Shown: positions 1 through 8,533, counted from the first letter of the stretch. The stretch: 64,000 nucleotides of DNA from WHSW01 sp963846565 (GCA_963846565.1 CAWJWL010000001.1:372001-436000), one strand, 5' to 3'. Program-made: numbers and translations. The notes: generated from the sequence alone by a model not told the origin.

Positions 1-1
1 C

Positions 2-652
2 GTCGGCGACGAGGCCGAGCTCGCGCGGATCGAGAGCGCGGCGGTCGCCGCGATCGAGCGCTACGACGACGTCTTGTCTCCGGAGCGCTATCCGGAAGGA
101 ACGCCACCCCCGGCAGCGCTCACCTGGCGCGTCGTGATCGACGCCGAGATGTCGCGCCTCGCCGGCAGCTCCGACCCGGAGCTCTGGCACGCGGTCGCGG
201 AGCGCTGGACGGAGCTCTCCGATCCGCTCGAGCGCACCTACGCCGAGTGGCGCGAGGCCGAGGCGTCGCTCGTCGCCGGCGGCAACCGCGGCGCGGCGGG
301 CGCACTGCTTGCAGGCGCCGCCGCAACCGTGCGCAAGATCGGCGCCACCAGCCTCCTCGGCGAGATCGAGGCGCTCGCGCGGCGGGCGCGGGTCGCCATC
401 GACGACGGCGCCGAGCCCGAGCTCGAGGGTGATACCGGCGAAGCGGAGCCCGACCGCCACGGCCTCACCGATCGCGAGCTCGAGGTCCTGGAGTTGCTCG
501 CCGTCGGGCGCACCAACCGCGAGATCGGCGAAGCTTTGTTCATCGCACCGAAGACGGCCAGCGTCCACGTCTCCCGCATCCTCGGCAAGCTCGAGGTCCG
601 CGGCCGCGTCGAGGCCGCGACCAAGGCCCAGCGGCTCGGGATCCTCCGATGA
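2..652 (+). CDS. LuxR-family transcriptional regulator, C-terminal part (5' end outside window)
   Basis: The reading frame is already open at the first base of the window, so the gene starts upstream and only the last 216 residues are visible. The final ~60 residues form a LuxR/GerE helix-turn-helix: 'LTDRELEVLELLAVG', then 'NREIGEALFIAPKTASVHV' and 'ILGKLEVRGRVEA'. The part before it is alanine-rich and helical, like the TPR-type C-terminal region of large LuxR (LAL/MalT-like) ATPase regulators. That suggests a DNA-binding regulator whose sensor or ATPase part lies outside the window. An internal TTG at 74 is not a convincing start because coding sequence continues before it. The target genes are unknown. 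Confidence 0.85.
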   Translation, partial: VGDEAELARIESAAVAAIERYDDVLSPERYPEGTPPPAALTWRVVIDAEMSRLAGSSDPELWHAVAERWTELSDPLERTYAEWREAEASLVAGGNRGAAGALLAGAAATVRKIGATSLLGEIEALARRARVAIDDGAEPELEGDTGEAEPDRHGLTDRELEVLELLAVGRTNREIGEALFIAPKTASVHVSRILGKLEVRGRVEAATKAQRLGILR

Positions 653-732
653 CCACGGTTCAGGGCCCCGAGCGAGATTCAGCTCATGGCGCGCTCGCAA
701 GCGCCGCGCTCGCCCGCCGCCGCGCCTGACCG

Positions 733-1158
733 CTAGCGGCGCCGCCAGCGAAGCTCTGAGCTCGCCGGGCCCGCCGGCGTATCGACCGGCTGGGTTCGCA
801 GCACCAGATCGTCGCCGTCGAGCTCGAACTCCCGGTGCTTCTCCATCCCGGCCTGGTCGGGATGGATCGCGAGCTCGACGCGGTGGACGACGATTCCGGG
901 CTCCGGCACCGTGAAGGTTCCGCAGTAGGCGTTGTACGTGGAGTAGGCAGTCGCGCGTTCCGCGGCACTGCCGGCGCTCCAATCGCGCGAGCCGAAGCGA
1001 TCGCGGTCGTCGTGCTCGATCTGCACCGCCATCCTGCCGCTCGCCAGGTAGACCAGCTCCCCGCGCGGCGAGCCGCCGCCGTGCTCCACCGCGTTGCCCG
1101 CCTCGTCGACGCCGGTCCACGAGACCAGCGTCCACTCGCCGAGGAGAGCGTCGGTCAA
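733..1158 (-). CDS. Lipocalin-like domain protein
   Basis: A 141-residue protein that begins 'LLGEWTLVSW' and contains 'RGELVYLASGRMAVQI', the pattern of the bacterial lipocalin-like (lipocalin_5) family: a small single-domain beta-barrel thought to bind a hydrophobic ligand. There is no signal peptide, so it is probably cytoplasmic. The start is a TTG that overlaps the TGA stop of the upstream glycosyltransferase (TTGA), so the two are translationally coupled. Its ligand and role cannot be read from the sequence. The 80 bases between it and the LuxR gene (653-732) hold no gene. Confidence 0.7.
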   Translation of the reverse strand: MTDALLGEWTLVSWTGVDEAGNAVEHGGGSPRGELVYLASGRMAVQIEHDDRDRFGSRDWSAGSAAERATAYSTYNAYCGTFTVPEPGIVVHRVELAIHPDQAGMEKHREFELDGDDLVLRTQPVDTPAGPASSELRWRRR

Positions 1159-2225
1159 CGGAGCCAGGTCCTGACGATCGCGTTCGCGAAGCCCATCCCG
1201 TAGCGCACCACGGCCGGCTTCTTCGAGTGCCCGGAGAGGCGGGCGACGACGGTCACCGGCACCTCCTTCGCCGGGACCCCACGCTTGATCGCCTCGATCA
1301 TGAACTCCGAGGTGTGGAACTGCTCCTGGCGCAGGACGAGGTTGGGGAGGACGTCGACGAGGACAGCCCGGTAGCCGTTCGAGCAGTCGCTGACATGGGT
1401 GCGGGTGATGAAGGAGACGAGCTTGTTGAAGAAGACGATCCCCGCCTCACGGGCCGGGTGGTTCTTCTCGGCCTCGCCGAGGACCCGCGAGCCGTGGGCC
1501 ATCGCGACCTCCCCGTCGAGCACCGGCTGGACCAGGCGCGGCATCTCCTCGGGCAGGTGCTGGCCGTCGGCGTCGATCGTGACCACGATCTTGGCGCCGG
1601 CGTCGACCATGAGCCGGTAACCGGTGCGCAGGGCGGCGCCACCACCCCGGTTGACCGCGTGGCGGGCGACGACGGCCCCATGGCGCTTGGCGACGTCGCT
1701 GGTCCCGTCGCGCGAGCCGTCGTCGACGACGAGGACGGCGGTGGGCACGCCGCAGACCTCGCCCGGGAGCCCGTCGAGAACGTGGCCGACGTTGTCGGCC
1801 TCGTTGTAGGCCGGGATCAGGATCGCGATCTTGTCGCGGAACTTCGCGTGGTTGCCGCCCGCGCGGAACTCCTCGGCCGCCAGGCCCTCGAGTGCGCCGC
1901 CGAGCTGCTGCGAGACACGCGAGCTCTGCGAGAGAGCGCGCAACGTGAGCAGGAAGAGGATGAGGATCCCGAAGATCGCGACGCCGACGATCCGGGTGCC
2001 GTTCTCGCGCTCGAACGAGAACGCCTCGAGCAGCGCGTCGGGAATCTCCGTGCCGGCGACGACGGCGAGGCCGAGCGCGAGCGTGAGGAGGATGAGGACG
2101 TCGGCATTGCGAAGCGAGCGGCGCCGGACGATCGCGAACACGGCGAGGCCGAGCGCAAGCAGCAGGCCCGCGGCGCGAATCGCCGTGAGCTCGGGTGGGA
2201 GGAGATCTGCCGTCAGCAGGGCCAT
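1155..2225 (-). CDS. DUF2304-GT2 fusion glycosyltransferase (polyprenyl-phosphate glycosyltransferase-like)
   Basis: 356 residues in two parts. The first ~115 carry three hydrophobic segments (about 15-34, 42-60, 79-99) resembling DUF2304, a small membrane domain usually encoded as a separate gene beside a GT2. From about residue 130 there is a GT-A family 2 domain of the dolichyl-phosphate mannose synthase type: 'ILIPAYNEADNV', 'VVDDGSRDGT' and the DXD-containing 'TIDADGQHLPEE'. It probably moves a sugar from a nucleotide donor to a polyprenyl phosphate at the membrane. A TATCCT box at 2238-2243 (minus strand) predicts a very short 5' UTR. It is divergent from sqdB. Donor and acceptor are unknown. 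Confidence 0.8.
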   Translation of the reverse strand: MALLTADLLPPELTAIRAAGLLLALGLAVFAIVRRRSLRNADVLILLTLALGLAVVAGTEIPDALLEAFSFERENGTRIVGVAIFGILILFLLTLRALSQSSRVSQQLGGALEGLAAEEFRAGGNHAKFRDKIAILIPAYNEADNVGHVLDGLPGEVCGVPTAVLVVDDGSRDGTSDVAKRHGAVVARHAVNRGGGAALRTGYRLMVDAGAKIVVTIDADGQHLPEEMPRLVQPVLDGEVAMAHGSRVLGEAEKNHPAREAGIVFFNKLVSFITRTHVSDCSNGYRAVLVDVLPNLVLRQEQFHTSEFMIEAIKRGVPAKEVPVTVVARLSGHSKKPAVVRYGMGFANAIVRTWLR

Positions 2226-2454
2226 CGGAACCGACGCAGGATAGAAGCGGGCGGTCGCTCAGCCCGTGAGCGGGACCGAGCCCGCAACGGGGCCGCCAGC
2301 GTCACTGCGGGCGAGACGCCCAGGCGAGGAGCAGCTCGAGGTCGAGCGCGCGCCCAGGGCGCCGAGTCGATCGCTCATGCTCTGCAAGCCGGTGCTTCCC
2401 GTTCACGGCACCCGGGTCGAACCCGCGGCCGGTATCTCCGGCGGGTGCCTCCGC

Positions 2455-2460
2455 TACCCT
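2455..2460 (+). promoter_or_regulatory. -10 box of sqdB (leaderless type)
   Basis: TACCCT lies 8 nt before the sqdB ATG, so the predicted transcription start falls on or next to the start codon. The rest of the 243-bp divergent region 2226-2468 shows no other clear element apart from the -10 of the glycosyltransferase on the other strand. Confidence 0.55.
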
Positions 2461-2468
2461 CGCGCCCC

Positions 2469-3665
2469 ATGCGCATCCTGATCCTGGGTGGCGACGGATA
2501 CCTGGGATGGCCGACAGCCATGCGGTTCTCAGCCCGCGGGCACGATGTTTCGGTCGTCGACAACTTTTCCCGTCGCCGCTGGCACACAGAGCACTCCACC
2601 GACTCGCTGACGCCGATCCGCTCGCTTGCGGACCGGATCGAGGCGTGGCACGACGCGTCGGGCAATGAGATCCATCCGTACGTCGGCTCGATCGAGGACT
2701 TCTCGTTCCTCGACTCGGTGATCGCCGAGACCCTCCCCGAGGCCATCGTCCACTACGGCGAGCAACCGTCGGCGCCCTACTCGATGAAGTCGCGCGAGGC
2801 AGCAGTCGAGACCCAGTACACGAACGTGATCGGGAACCTCAACCTGCTCTTCGCGATCCGCGACCGGGTCCCCGATTGCCATCTGGTGAAGCTGGGGACG
2901 ATGGGCGAGTACGGCACGCCCAACATCGACATCGAGGAGGGGTTCATCGAGATCGAGCACAAGGGCCGCAAGGACACCCTGCCGTTCCCGAAGCTGCCCG
3001 GCTCGCTCTACCACCTCTCGAAGGTCCACGACTCACACAACATCCACTTCGCCTGCCGGATCTGGGGCCTGCGCGCGACCGACCTCAACCAGGGCGTCGT
3101 CTACGGCGTCGAGACCGACGAGTCCGCGGGCGACGAGCGGCTGGTCACGCGCTTCGACTACGACGAGTACTTCGGCACGGTCCTCAACCGCTTCTGCGTC
3201 CAGGCGGTGATCGGCCACCCGCTGACCGTTTACGGCGAGGGCGGCCAGACACGCGGCTTCCTCAACATCCGCGACACGCTGCAGTGCGTCGAGCTCGCGG
3301 TCGCGAATCCCGCCGATCTCGGTGAGTTCCGCGTCTTCAACCAGTTCACCGAGCAGTTCTCGGTCGCCGAGCTCGCCGAGCTCGTCCGCCGCGCCGCCGG
3401 CGAGCTCGGCCGCGAGGTCGAGGTCCGCAACTACCCGAATCCGCGCATCGAGGCCGAGAGCCACTACTACAACGCCGCGAACACGAAGCTCCACGAGCTC
3501 GGGCTCGAACCGCACCTGCTCGGCGAGGAGCTCGTCCGCTCCCTGATCGGGATCATCGAGGCGCACAAGGGCCGCGTGATCGAGCGCGCGATCCTCCCGC
3601 GCACCCGCTGGAAGCCGGGCGAGCTCGCCGGCGAGTCGCCGGCGGAGTCCCCGGCGAGCTCGTAA
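2469..3665 (+). CDS. sqdB: UDP-sulfoquinovose synthase
   Basis: 398 residues. An NAD-dependent extended SDR that makes UDP-sulfoquinovose from UDP-glucose and sulfite, the head-group donor for the sulfolipid SQDG. The N-terminus 'RILILGGDGYLGWPTA' is the NAD-binding loop in the variant form of SQD1/SqdB. 'KLGTMGEYGTPN' supplies the catalytic Thr and 'YHLSKVHD' the YxxxK pair. 'GGQTRGFLNIRDT' and 'RVFNQFTEQFSV' are also typical of the family. The ATG at 2469 is chosen because the preceding in-frame sequence is non-coding and TACCCT lies just upstream. The C-terminus is a low-complexity Ala/Glu/Ser tail. No sqdX-like transferase is in the window. Its stop is 3 bp from the stop of the convergent gene. 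Confidence 0.93.
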   Translation: MRILILGGDGYLGWPTAMRFSARGHDVSVVDNFSRRRWHTEHSTDSLTPIRSLADRIEAWHDASGNEIHPYVGSIEDFSFLDSVIAETLPEAIVHYGEQPSAPYSMKSREAAVETQYTNVIGNLNLLFAIRDRVPDCHLVKLGTMGEYGTPNIDIEEGFIEIEHKGRKDTLPFPKLPGSLYHLSKVHDSHNIHFACRIWGLRATDLNQGVVYGVETDESAGDERLVTRFDYDEYFGTVLNRFCVQAVIGHPLTVYGEGGQTRGFLNIRDTLQCVELAVANPADLGEFRVFNQFTEQFSVAELAELVRRAAGELGREVEVRNYPNPRIEAESHYYNAANTKLHELGLEPHLLGEELVRSLIGIIEAHKGRVIERAILPRTRWKPGELAGESPAESPASS

Positions 3666-3668
3666 GGC

Positions 3669-5429
3669 CTAGAAGCAGATCAGCGGGTTGCCGACGACGA
3701 CGCCGGCGCCAGGCTGCGCCTCCAGTACCACACGGTCGCCCGGCATCACCGCACCGCACGTGTAGATCTCGTTCCCGCTGAAGGCCGGAACGACGATGGG
3801 CTTCGGCTCGCCGGGTCGATGGATCGTCACCGTCCAGCCGCCGGGCCCGCCGCCGAGCCCGGCGATGCCCGCGGGATGCTTGGCGACGTACTCGCACGTC
3901 GGCGTGCCCGGATTGATGGCCGAACAGCTCTCGGTGGCGAGATTGGGCGGCAGAGCCGGGGGCGCCGGCGGGCTCAGGTCGCCGAACGTTCCCTCGGGCG
4001 GGCGCGGCAGTCCCTTGCGGCACTTCTTCGGCGCCTTCGGGCGCTTGCCGCCCGTGAACCACGGGTCCTGCGCCTTCTGGCCGTACCAGTTGACGATCAG
4101 CTCCGACCAGCCGAAGCCGTGGATGGGGCAGCGGCCGTAGCGCCCCTCGGCGAGGTACGGGACCCGCTGCGATTGTCGGTTGCCGAGCGCGTCGCCTGCC
4201 GGCTCCGGACGGCGCAGTTGCGGGCGCAGGCCCAGGTCGAAGGGCGGGACGCGGACCAATCTCCCGTCGGCGGTCGGCATCTTCCCGCCGGGGAAGCTCA
4301 CGCGGTAGTTCCAGGCCTGGTCCCAGATGCCGTTGAGAGAGACCTGGAAGGTGGGCACCTTGCCCACGAGGCGCCGGTAGTCGAGATGCTCGACGTGGAC
4401 GCGGTCATCGATGGGCACCGACTCGCCGCTCGGCAATCGGACGGTCGCCATCACGTCGTAGGTGGGCTGGCGACGGCCGATCACCGGCGTCAGGGTGCCC
4501 TCAGCCGTCTCGTGGAAGGCGAGGACGGCGAACATCAGCTGGGCGCCGTTCTCGAGGTCGACGAAGAGCAGGTCCCACGGCATTCCCCCGTGGTAGTACT
4601 GGGCGTAACGCGGGTGGATCTGGGTGAGCTCGGCGAGCGCCAAGCCGGCGAAGAGGTCCTCCGGCGTGGCGTCGTACTCGCGCACCATCACCATCGTCGA
4701 CTTCTTCGGGCGGATCTTCTCCTGGAGCACGCTGCCGTCGGGCTGCTCGATCTCGATCGTCCCGTGCATCGTCTCCGCGGCCTGCATGTACTGATAGGAG
4801 CGCGAGGGATAGCCGTGCGCCTGCGGGATCCCGTACCACCATTGCCCGGTGCCGCCGAGCAAGAGCGGCGGGCTGTGCATCTCGACGTCGAGGTCGACCT
4901 GAGTCTGGATCTGCTCGCCGCTCGGGTGGACCCTCGCGGTCTCGTTGTCGATCAGGAGGTGGTAGTTCTCCTCCGTCGGGCTGGTCCGCTGCCAGGTGTC
5001 GATCGGCTTGAACCCGTCGACGACGTCGTACGTCCGGTAGTCGAGGAGGTTCTCGGCGACCGGGTCGTAGGTGCCCGGCAGGCTGACGAAGCGGGCGAGG
5101 TCGCCGGTGTGGCCCCACTCGGCGGGCCCGTTCATCGACGAGATCTGGCGGCCGAGGTAGGGCCCCTGGCGCGGGAGGATCTGGTGGCCGGCGGCTCCGA
5201 CGCCGTAAAAGGAGTCGAAGGCGACGCCCACCGTGTAGCGGTTGCCCGACTTCGTCACCAGATCGGCGGCGCCCCACCAGTAGTTCCAGCCGTCCACGTG
5301 CTGGTGCTCGTCCTCCGGGAAGTTGAGATACCCGTATTGGGTCGCAGCCGCGCTCGGCGCCGCCGCAACCAGGCAGAGTGCACAGCAGACTGATGCAAAC
5401 AGACCCCTCAACGTTCCGCTACGGACCAT
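3669..5429 (-). CDS. Secreted lipocalin-like (AttH/CrtC-fold) protein
   Basis: 586 residues with a clear Sec signal peptide (n-region 'MVRSGTLRG', h-region 'LFASVCCALCLVAAAP', AAA cleavage site). The mature part contains 'HQHVDGWNYWWGAADLV', 'ETARVHPSGEQ' and 'GKVPTFQVSLNG', which resemble the two-barrel AttH / carotenoid 1,2-hydratase-like lipocalin family. Assignment is by pattern only and no catalytic activity can be claimed. The last ~150 residues are Pro/Gly-rich with several Cys and resemble an exported accessory domain. The start codon lies inside a 28-bp palindrome next to a divergent TetR gene, so repression by that TetR is likely. Confidence 0.65.
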   Translation of the reverse strand: MVRSGTLRGLFASVCCALCLVAAAPSAAATQYGYLNFPEDEHQHVDGWNYWWGAADLVTKSGNRYTVGVAFDSFYGVGAAGHQILPRQGPYLGRQISSMNGPAEWGHTGDLARFVSLPGTYDPVAENLLDYRTYDVVDGFKPIDTWQRTSPTEENYHLLIDNETARVHPSGEQIQTQVDLDVEMHSPPLLLGGTGQWWYGIPQAHGYPSRSYQYMQAAETMHGTIEIEQPDGSVLQEKIRPKKSTMVMVREYDATPEDLFAGLALAELTQIHPRYAQYYHGGMPWDLLFVDLENGAQLMFAVLAFHETAEGTLTPVIGRRQPTYDVMATVRLPSGESVPIDDRVHVEHLDYRRLVGKVPTFQVSLNGIWDQAWNYRVSFPGGKMPTADGRLVRVPPFDLGLRPQLRRPEPAGDALGNRQSQRVPYLAEGRYGRCPIHGFGWSELIVNWYGQKAQDPWFTGGKRPKAPKKCRKGLPRPPEGTFGDLSPPAPPALPPNLATESCSAINPGTPTCEYVAKHPAGIAGLGGGPGGWTVTIHRPGEPKPIVVPAFSGNEIYTCGAVMPGDRVVLEAQPGAGVVVGNPLICF

Positions 5430-5451
5430 AACGGACTTTTCCGTAATGGTC
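5424..5451. promoter_or_regulatory. Probable TetR operator (inverted repeat)
   Basis: Left arm GACCATAACGGA (5424-5435) and right arm TCCGTAATGGTC (5440-5451), separated by CTTT. The 12-bp arms are complementary at 11 of 12 positions. It covers the start codon (5427-5429, minus strand) of the secreted lipocalin-like gene and reaches a TAGACC box that could be its -10. It lies between two divergent genes, one encoding a TetR regulator, which is the usual place for the cognate operator. Confidence 0.7.
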
Positions 5452-5484
5452 TACTTCGGGAAGGACCTAACCGGCTGCGACGAC

Positions 5485-5490
5485 TACCAT
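5485..5490 (+). promoter_or_regulatory. -10 box of the TetR gene
   Basis: TACCAT ends 8 nt before the ATG at 5499, the same leaderless layout seen at many genes in this window. It is 33 bp from the edge of the palindrome, so autoregulation would need binding upstream of the -10. Confidence 0.5.
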
Positions 5491-5498
5491 CGCAGCCG

Positions 5499-6137
5499 AT
5501 GAAGCCGCCCGCCGGAGTCGCCGCCACCCGAGAAGCGACGCGCCCGCGCCGCGAGGCGCAGCGGGCGGAGAGGCGTGGGGCAATCCTCGCCGCCACCGTT
5601 CGCATCCTCACCTCCGACGGGCTCGCCGCGGTAACCCATCGCGCGGTCGCCCGCGAGGCCGGCGTCCCGCTCGCGGCGACGACCTACTACTTCTCCTCGA
5701 AGGACGAGCTCATCGGCGAGGCGCTCTCGATCCTGCTCGAGGACGAGATCGACCGTTTGCGCGAGTGCGCCGGCGCGCTCGGCCCCCGGATCCGCTCGCC
5801 GCACGAGGCTGCGGGGGCCGTCGCCGAGGTGCTCTTCCCCGACAAGGAGGCGGTCGGCGGCCTGCTGGCGAAGTTCGAGGTCTACCTCGAAGCTGCCCGC
5901 CGGCCCGGCCTGCGCACCCATGCAGCCCGCTGGCAGGAGGCGTTCACGGAGCTCGCCACGTCCTCGCTCGCGCTCGCCGGCGCCGGGGACCCGGAGCGGC
6001 TCGCGCCCCTGCTCGTCGCGGCGGCGGACGGGATCCTCGTCCATGCGCTCTCCGAGGGCGTCCGCGGGGCCGGCGACGTAGCCCGGATGAGAGCTTTGTT
6101 GGAGCAGCTCTTCACCCTGGTTCTCGCCGCACCCTGA
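5499..6137 (+). CDS. TetR-family transcriptional repressor
   Basis: 212 residues. The N-terminal DNA-binding domain spans about residues 25-72, with 'RGAILAATVRILTSDGLAAV' leading into 'THRAVAREAGVPLAATTYYF' and 'SSKDELIGEAL', the classic TetR helix-turn-helix. The C-terminal 140 residues are an all-helical ligand-binding/dimer domain without a recognisable ligand signature. It is transcribed away from the secreted lipocalin-like gene, with a near-perfect inverted repeat between them, so it probably represses that gene and is released by a lipophilic ligand (inference). ilvB follows 19 bp downstream but has its own -10 box inside that gap. Confidence 0.9.
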   Translation: MKPPAGVAATREATRPRREAQRAERRGAILAATVRILTSDGLAAVTHRAVAREAGVPLAATTYYFSSKDELIGEALSILLEDEIDRLRECAGALGPRIRSPHEAAGAVAEVLFPDKEAVGGLLAKFEVYLEAARRPGLRTHAARWQEAFTELATSSLALAGAGDPERLAPLLVAAADGILVHALSEGVRGAGDVARMRALLEQLFTLVLAAP

Positions 6138-6141
6138 CCGC

Positions 6142-6147
6142 TAATCT
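6142..6147 (+). promoter_or_regulatory. -10 box of ilvBN
   Basis: TAATCT begins 15 nt before the ilvB ATG, with a 9-nt gap. The short gap leaves no room for a leader peptide, so attenuation is not expected here. Confidence 0.5.
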
Positions 6148-6156
6148 CTTTCGCCC

Positions 6157-7836
6157 ATGAGGGCTGCTGACGCGATATTCGCCGCGCTCAAGGCCGAGGG
6201 GGTCGAGCACGTGTTCGGCATTCCCGGCGGCGCGAACCTGCCCGTCTACGACGCCCTCTACGACGCGGACCTCGATCACATCCAGGCGCGCCACGAGCAG
6301 GGCGCCGGCCATATGGCAGAGGGCTACGCGAAGGCTTCGGGCAAGGTCGGCGTGGCGATGGCGACGTCGGGTCCGGGGGCGACGAACCTGATCACGGCGA
6401 TCGCCGACGCAAACCTCGACTCGGTGCCGACGGTCTTCATCACGGGGCAGGTGCGCACGGACCTGATCGGGACCGACGGCTTCCAGGAGGCCGACGTGAC
6501 CGGGATGACCCTGCCGATCGTCAAGCACTCGTTCATGGTCACCGACCCGCGCGCGGTCCCCGACTACATCCACGCCGCCTTCCACATCGCTTCGACCGGG
6601 CGCCCCGGCCCGGTGCTGGTCGACATCCCGCAGGACCTCTCCCGCGCCGAGATCGACTACACGCCCGCCGAGGGCCCGCCGAGCCTGCCCGGCTACAAGC
6701 CCCCGACCGAGGGCAACATCAAGCAGATCCGCCTCGCCGCGAAGGCGCTCGCCAACGCGCGTCGCCCTGTGATCTACGGCGGCGGCGGGATCATCAACGC
6801 GAACGCCTCGGAGGAGTTCCGCGAGTTCTGTATGTCCGACCGCCTGCCGGTGACGCTCACGGTGATGGGCCTGGGCGCCTTCCCGGCTCCGCACGAGCAG
6901 TGGCTCGGGATGCTCGGCATGCACGGCACGCGCACCGCCAATTACGCGATGGACGAGGCCGACCTGATCGTCTGCGTCGGCGCCCGCTTCGACGACCGGA
7001 TCACCGGCAAGCTCTCCGAGTTCGCCCCGCGGGCCAAGTTCGTCCACATCGACGTCGATCCGGCCGAGATCTCGAAGAACGTTCCGGCGCACATCCCGAT
7101 CGTCGGCGACGCGGCCGACGTGCTGCCGAAGCTCAACCGCGAGTACCGCGCGCTGTCCCCGGACTCGAGCAGGCTCGACGACTGGTGGAAGCAGATTCGC
7201 GAGTGGCAGAGCGCCTACCCGCTGCGCTACGAGGACTCGCGCGACTCCGAGATCAAGCCGCAGTTCATGATCGAGGCGATGTACGAGGCGACGGAGGGCG
7301 AGGCGATCATCACCTCGGACGTCGGCCAGCACCAGATGTGGGCCGCGCAGTACTACCACTTCTCCAAGCCCCGCCGGTGGCTCAATTCCGGCGGTCTCGG
7401 GACCATGGGCTTCGGCCTTCCCGCGGCGATCGGGGCGAAGGTCGCGTGCCCGGATGAGACCGTGGTCTGCCTCGCCGGCGACGGCAGCCTGATCATGGTC
7501 TGCCAGGAGTTCGCGACCGCAGCCCACCACGACATCCCGGTCAAGGTCTTCCTGATGAACAACGGCCACTTCGGCATGGTCCGCCAGTGGCAGGAGCTCT
7601 TCTGGGAGGAGCGCTACCAGTCGGTCGAGATGGGTCCGAGCCCGGATTGGCCGAAGCTGGCCGAGGCGTTCGGCTGGACCGGGATGGAGTGCTCGGACAA
7701 GTCCGAGCTCCGCGGCGCGATGAAGACGGCGCTCGAGACCGAGGGGCCGGTCCTCCTCGACGTTCGCGTCACCAAGGACGAGAACTGCTACCCGATGATC
7801 CCTGCCGGTGCCGCCGCCAGGGACATGGTGGGCTAG
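6157..7836 (+). CDS. ilvB: Acetolactate synthase large (catalytic) subunit
   Basis: 559 residues. ThDP-, Mg- and FAD-dependent enzyme that joins two pyruvates, or pyruvate and 2-oxobutyrate, in the first common step of Val/Leu/Ile synthesis. Visible marks are 'GIPGGANLPVYDAL', 'RHEQGAGHMAEGYAKASG' with the activating Glu, 'FITGQV', the central FAD/Rossmann part, and the ThDP motif starting 'GDGSLIMVCQEFATAA' and ending 'FLMNN'. Length is normal. The short N-terminus fits the leaderless promoter. ilvN begins 4 bp after the stop, giving an ilvBN operon. Confidence 0.97.
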   Translation: MRAADAIFAALKAEGVEHVFGIPGGANLPVYDALYDADLDHIQARHEQGAGHMAEGYAKASGKVGVAMATSGPGATNLITAIADANLDSVPTVFITGQVRTDLIGTDGFQEADVTGMTLPIVKHSFMVTDPRAVPDYIHAAFHIASTGRPGPVLVDIPQDLSRAEIDYTPAEGPPSLPGYKPPTEGNIKQIRLAAKALANARRPVIYGGGGIINANASEEFREFCMSDRLPVTLTVMGLGAFPAPHEQWLGMLGMHGTRTANYAMDEADLIVCVGARFDDRITGKLSEFAPRAKFVHIDVDPAEISKNVPAHIPIVGDAADVLPKLNREYRALSPDSSRLDDWWKQIREWQSAYPLRYEDSRDSEIKPQFMIEAMYEATEGEAIITSDVGQHQMWAAQYYHFSKPRRWLNSGGLGTMGFGLPAAIGAKVACPDETVVCLAGDGSLIMVCQEFATAAHHDIPVKVFLMNNGHFGMVRQWQELFWEERYQSVEMGPSPDWPKLAEAFGWTGMECSDKSELRGAMKTALETEGPVLLDVRVTKDENCYPMIPAGAAARDMVG

Positions 7837-7840
7837 GGCG

Positions 7841-8395
7841 ATGGGCGACCCCGGCACCAAGGACGTCGTCCGGCTCGAGGATCTCGAGGCCGCGCGGACG
7901 CTCACGGGCCGCAAGCACATCCTCTCGCTGCTGGTCGAGAACCGGCCGGGCGTCCTCGCTCGGATCGCGGGCCTGTTCAGCCGCCGCGGGTTCAACATCG
8001 ACACGCTCGCGGTCGGCCCGACCGAGGACCCGGATATCTCGCGCATCACGCTCACCCTCGACGGCGCGGTGCACCCGATCGATCAGGTGACGAAGCAGCT
8101 CCACAAGCTGGTCAACGTGATCAAGATCCGCGACATGGAGCCGGGGGAGACGGTCGCCCACGAGATGGCGCTCTTCCGCGTCAGCGCCCCGGTCGAGAGC
8201 CGCGCCGAGATCATGCAGTTCGCCGAGATCTTCGGCGCCAAGATCGTCGACGTCTCGCGGCGCACGCTGACGATCGAGGTCACGGGCACGCAGGACAAGG
8301 TCGACTCGTTCGAGCGCATGGTCCGCCCCCACGGGCTGATCGAGATGGCGCGCACGGGCGAGGTCGCGATCACGAAGTCGCGGCCCGAGGCCTAA
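7841..8395 (+). CDS. ilvN: Acetolactate synthase small (regulatory) subunit
   Basis: 184 residues. Regulatory partner of IlvB that confers valine feedback. An ACT domain starts near residue 25 ('HILSLLVENRPGVLARIAGL', then 'FSRRGFNIDTLAVGPTED'). The C-terminal half, with 'EIFGAKIVDVSRRTLTIEVTG', matches the IlvN second domain. The ATG at 7841 is used because it is 4 bp after the ilvB stop and gives the usual length; in-frame sequence upstream overlaps ilvB. Expressed with ilvB. Confidence 0.96.
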   Translation: MGDPGTKDVVRLEDLEAARTLTGRKHILSLLVENRPGVLARIAGLFSRRGFNIDTLAVGPTEDPDISRITLTLDGAVHPIDQVTKQLHKLVNVIKIRDMEPGETVAHEMALFRVSAPVESRAEIMQFAEIFGAKIVDVSRRTLTIEVTGTQDKVDSFERMVRPHGLIEMARTGEVAITKSRPEA

Positions 8396-8488
8396 GCACC
8401 GCTACTCAGGACGTTGGCGCCCGGCGCGCCGGTAGCTCCCACCCCGAGTGGTCACTTTGTGTCGCTATGCGTGAGTAAGTGCCCGCTC

Positions 8489-8504
8489 GATCGGCTGGCC
8501 GATC
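8489..8504. repeat. Perfect 7-bp inverted repeat between ilvN and menF
   Basis: GATCGGC and GCCGATC are separated by TG. The site lies 18 bp upstream of the menF -10 box, where an activator or repressor could bind. It could also be a weak end of the ilvBN transcript, but no T-run follows. The function is unknown. Confidence 0.35.
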
Positions 8505-8521
8505 TCGCGCCCGGTTCGCCG

Positions 8522-8527
8522 TACCCT
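8522..8527 (+). promoter_or_regulatory. -10 box of menF
   Basis: TACCCT lies 6 nt before the GTG start at 8534 and supports both that start and a leaderless transcript. Confidence 0.5.
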
Positions 8528-8533
8528 TGAGGT

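Noticed and set aside
3819..5393. Long plus-strand open frame opposite the secreted lipocalin-like gene
   Set aside because: Antisense shadow without start signals or family motifs. The minus strand has a signal peptide and promoter/operator.
6138..6156. Leader peptide or T-box before ilvBN
   Set aside because: Only 19 bp separate tetR and ilvB, which is too short for an attenuator.
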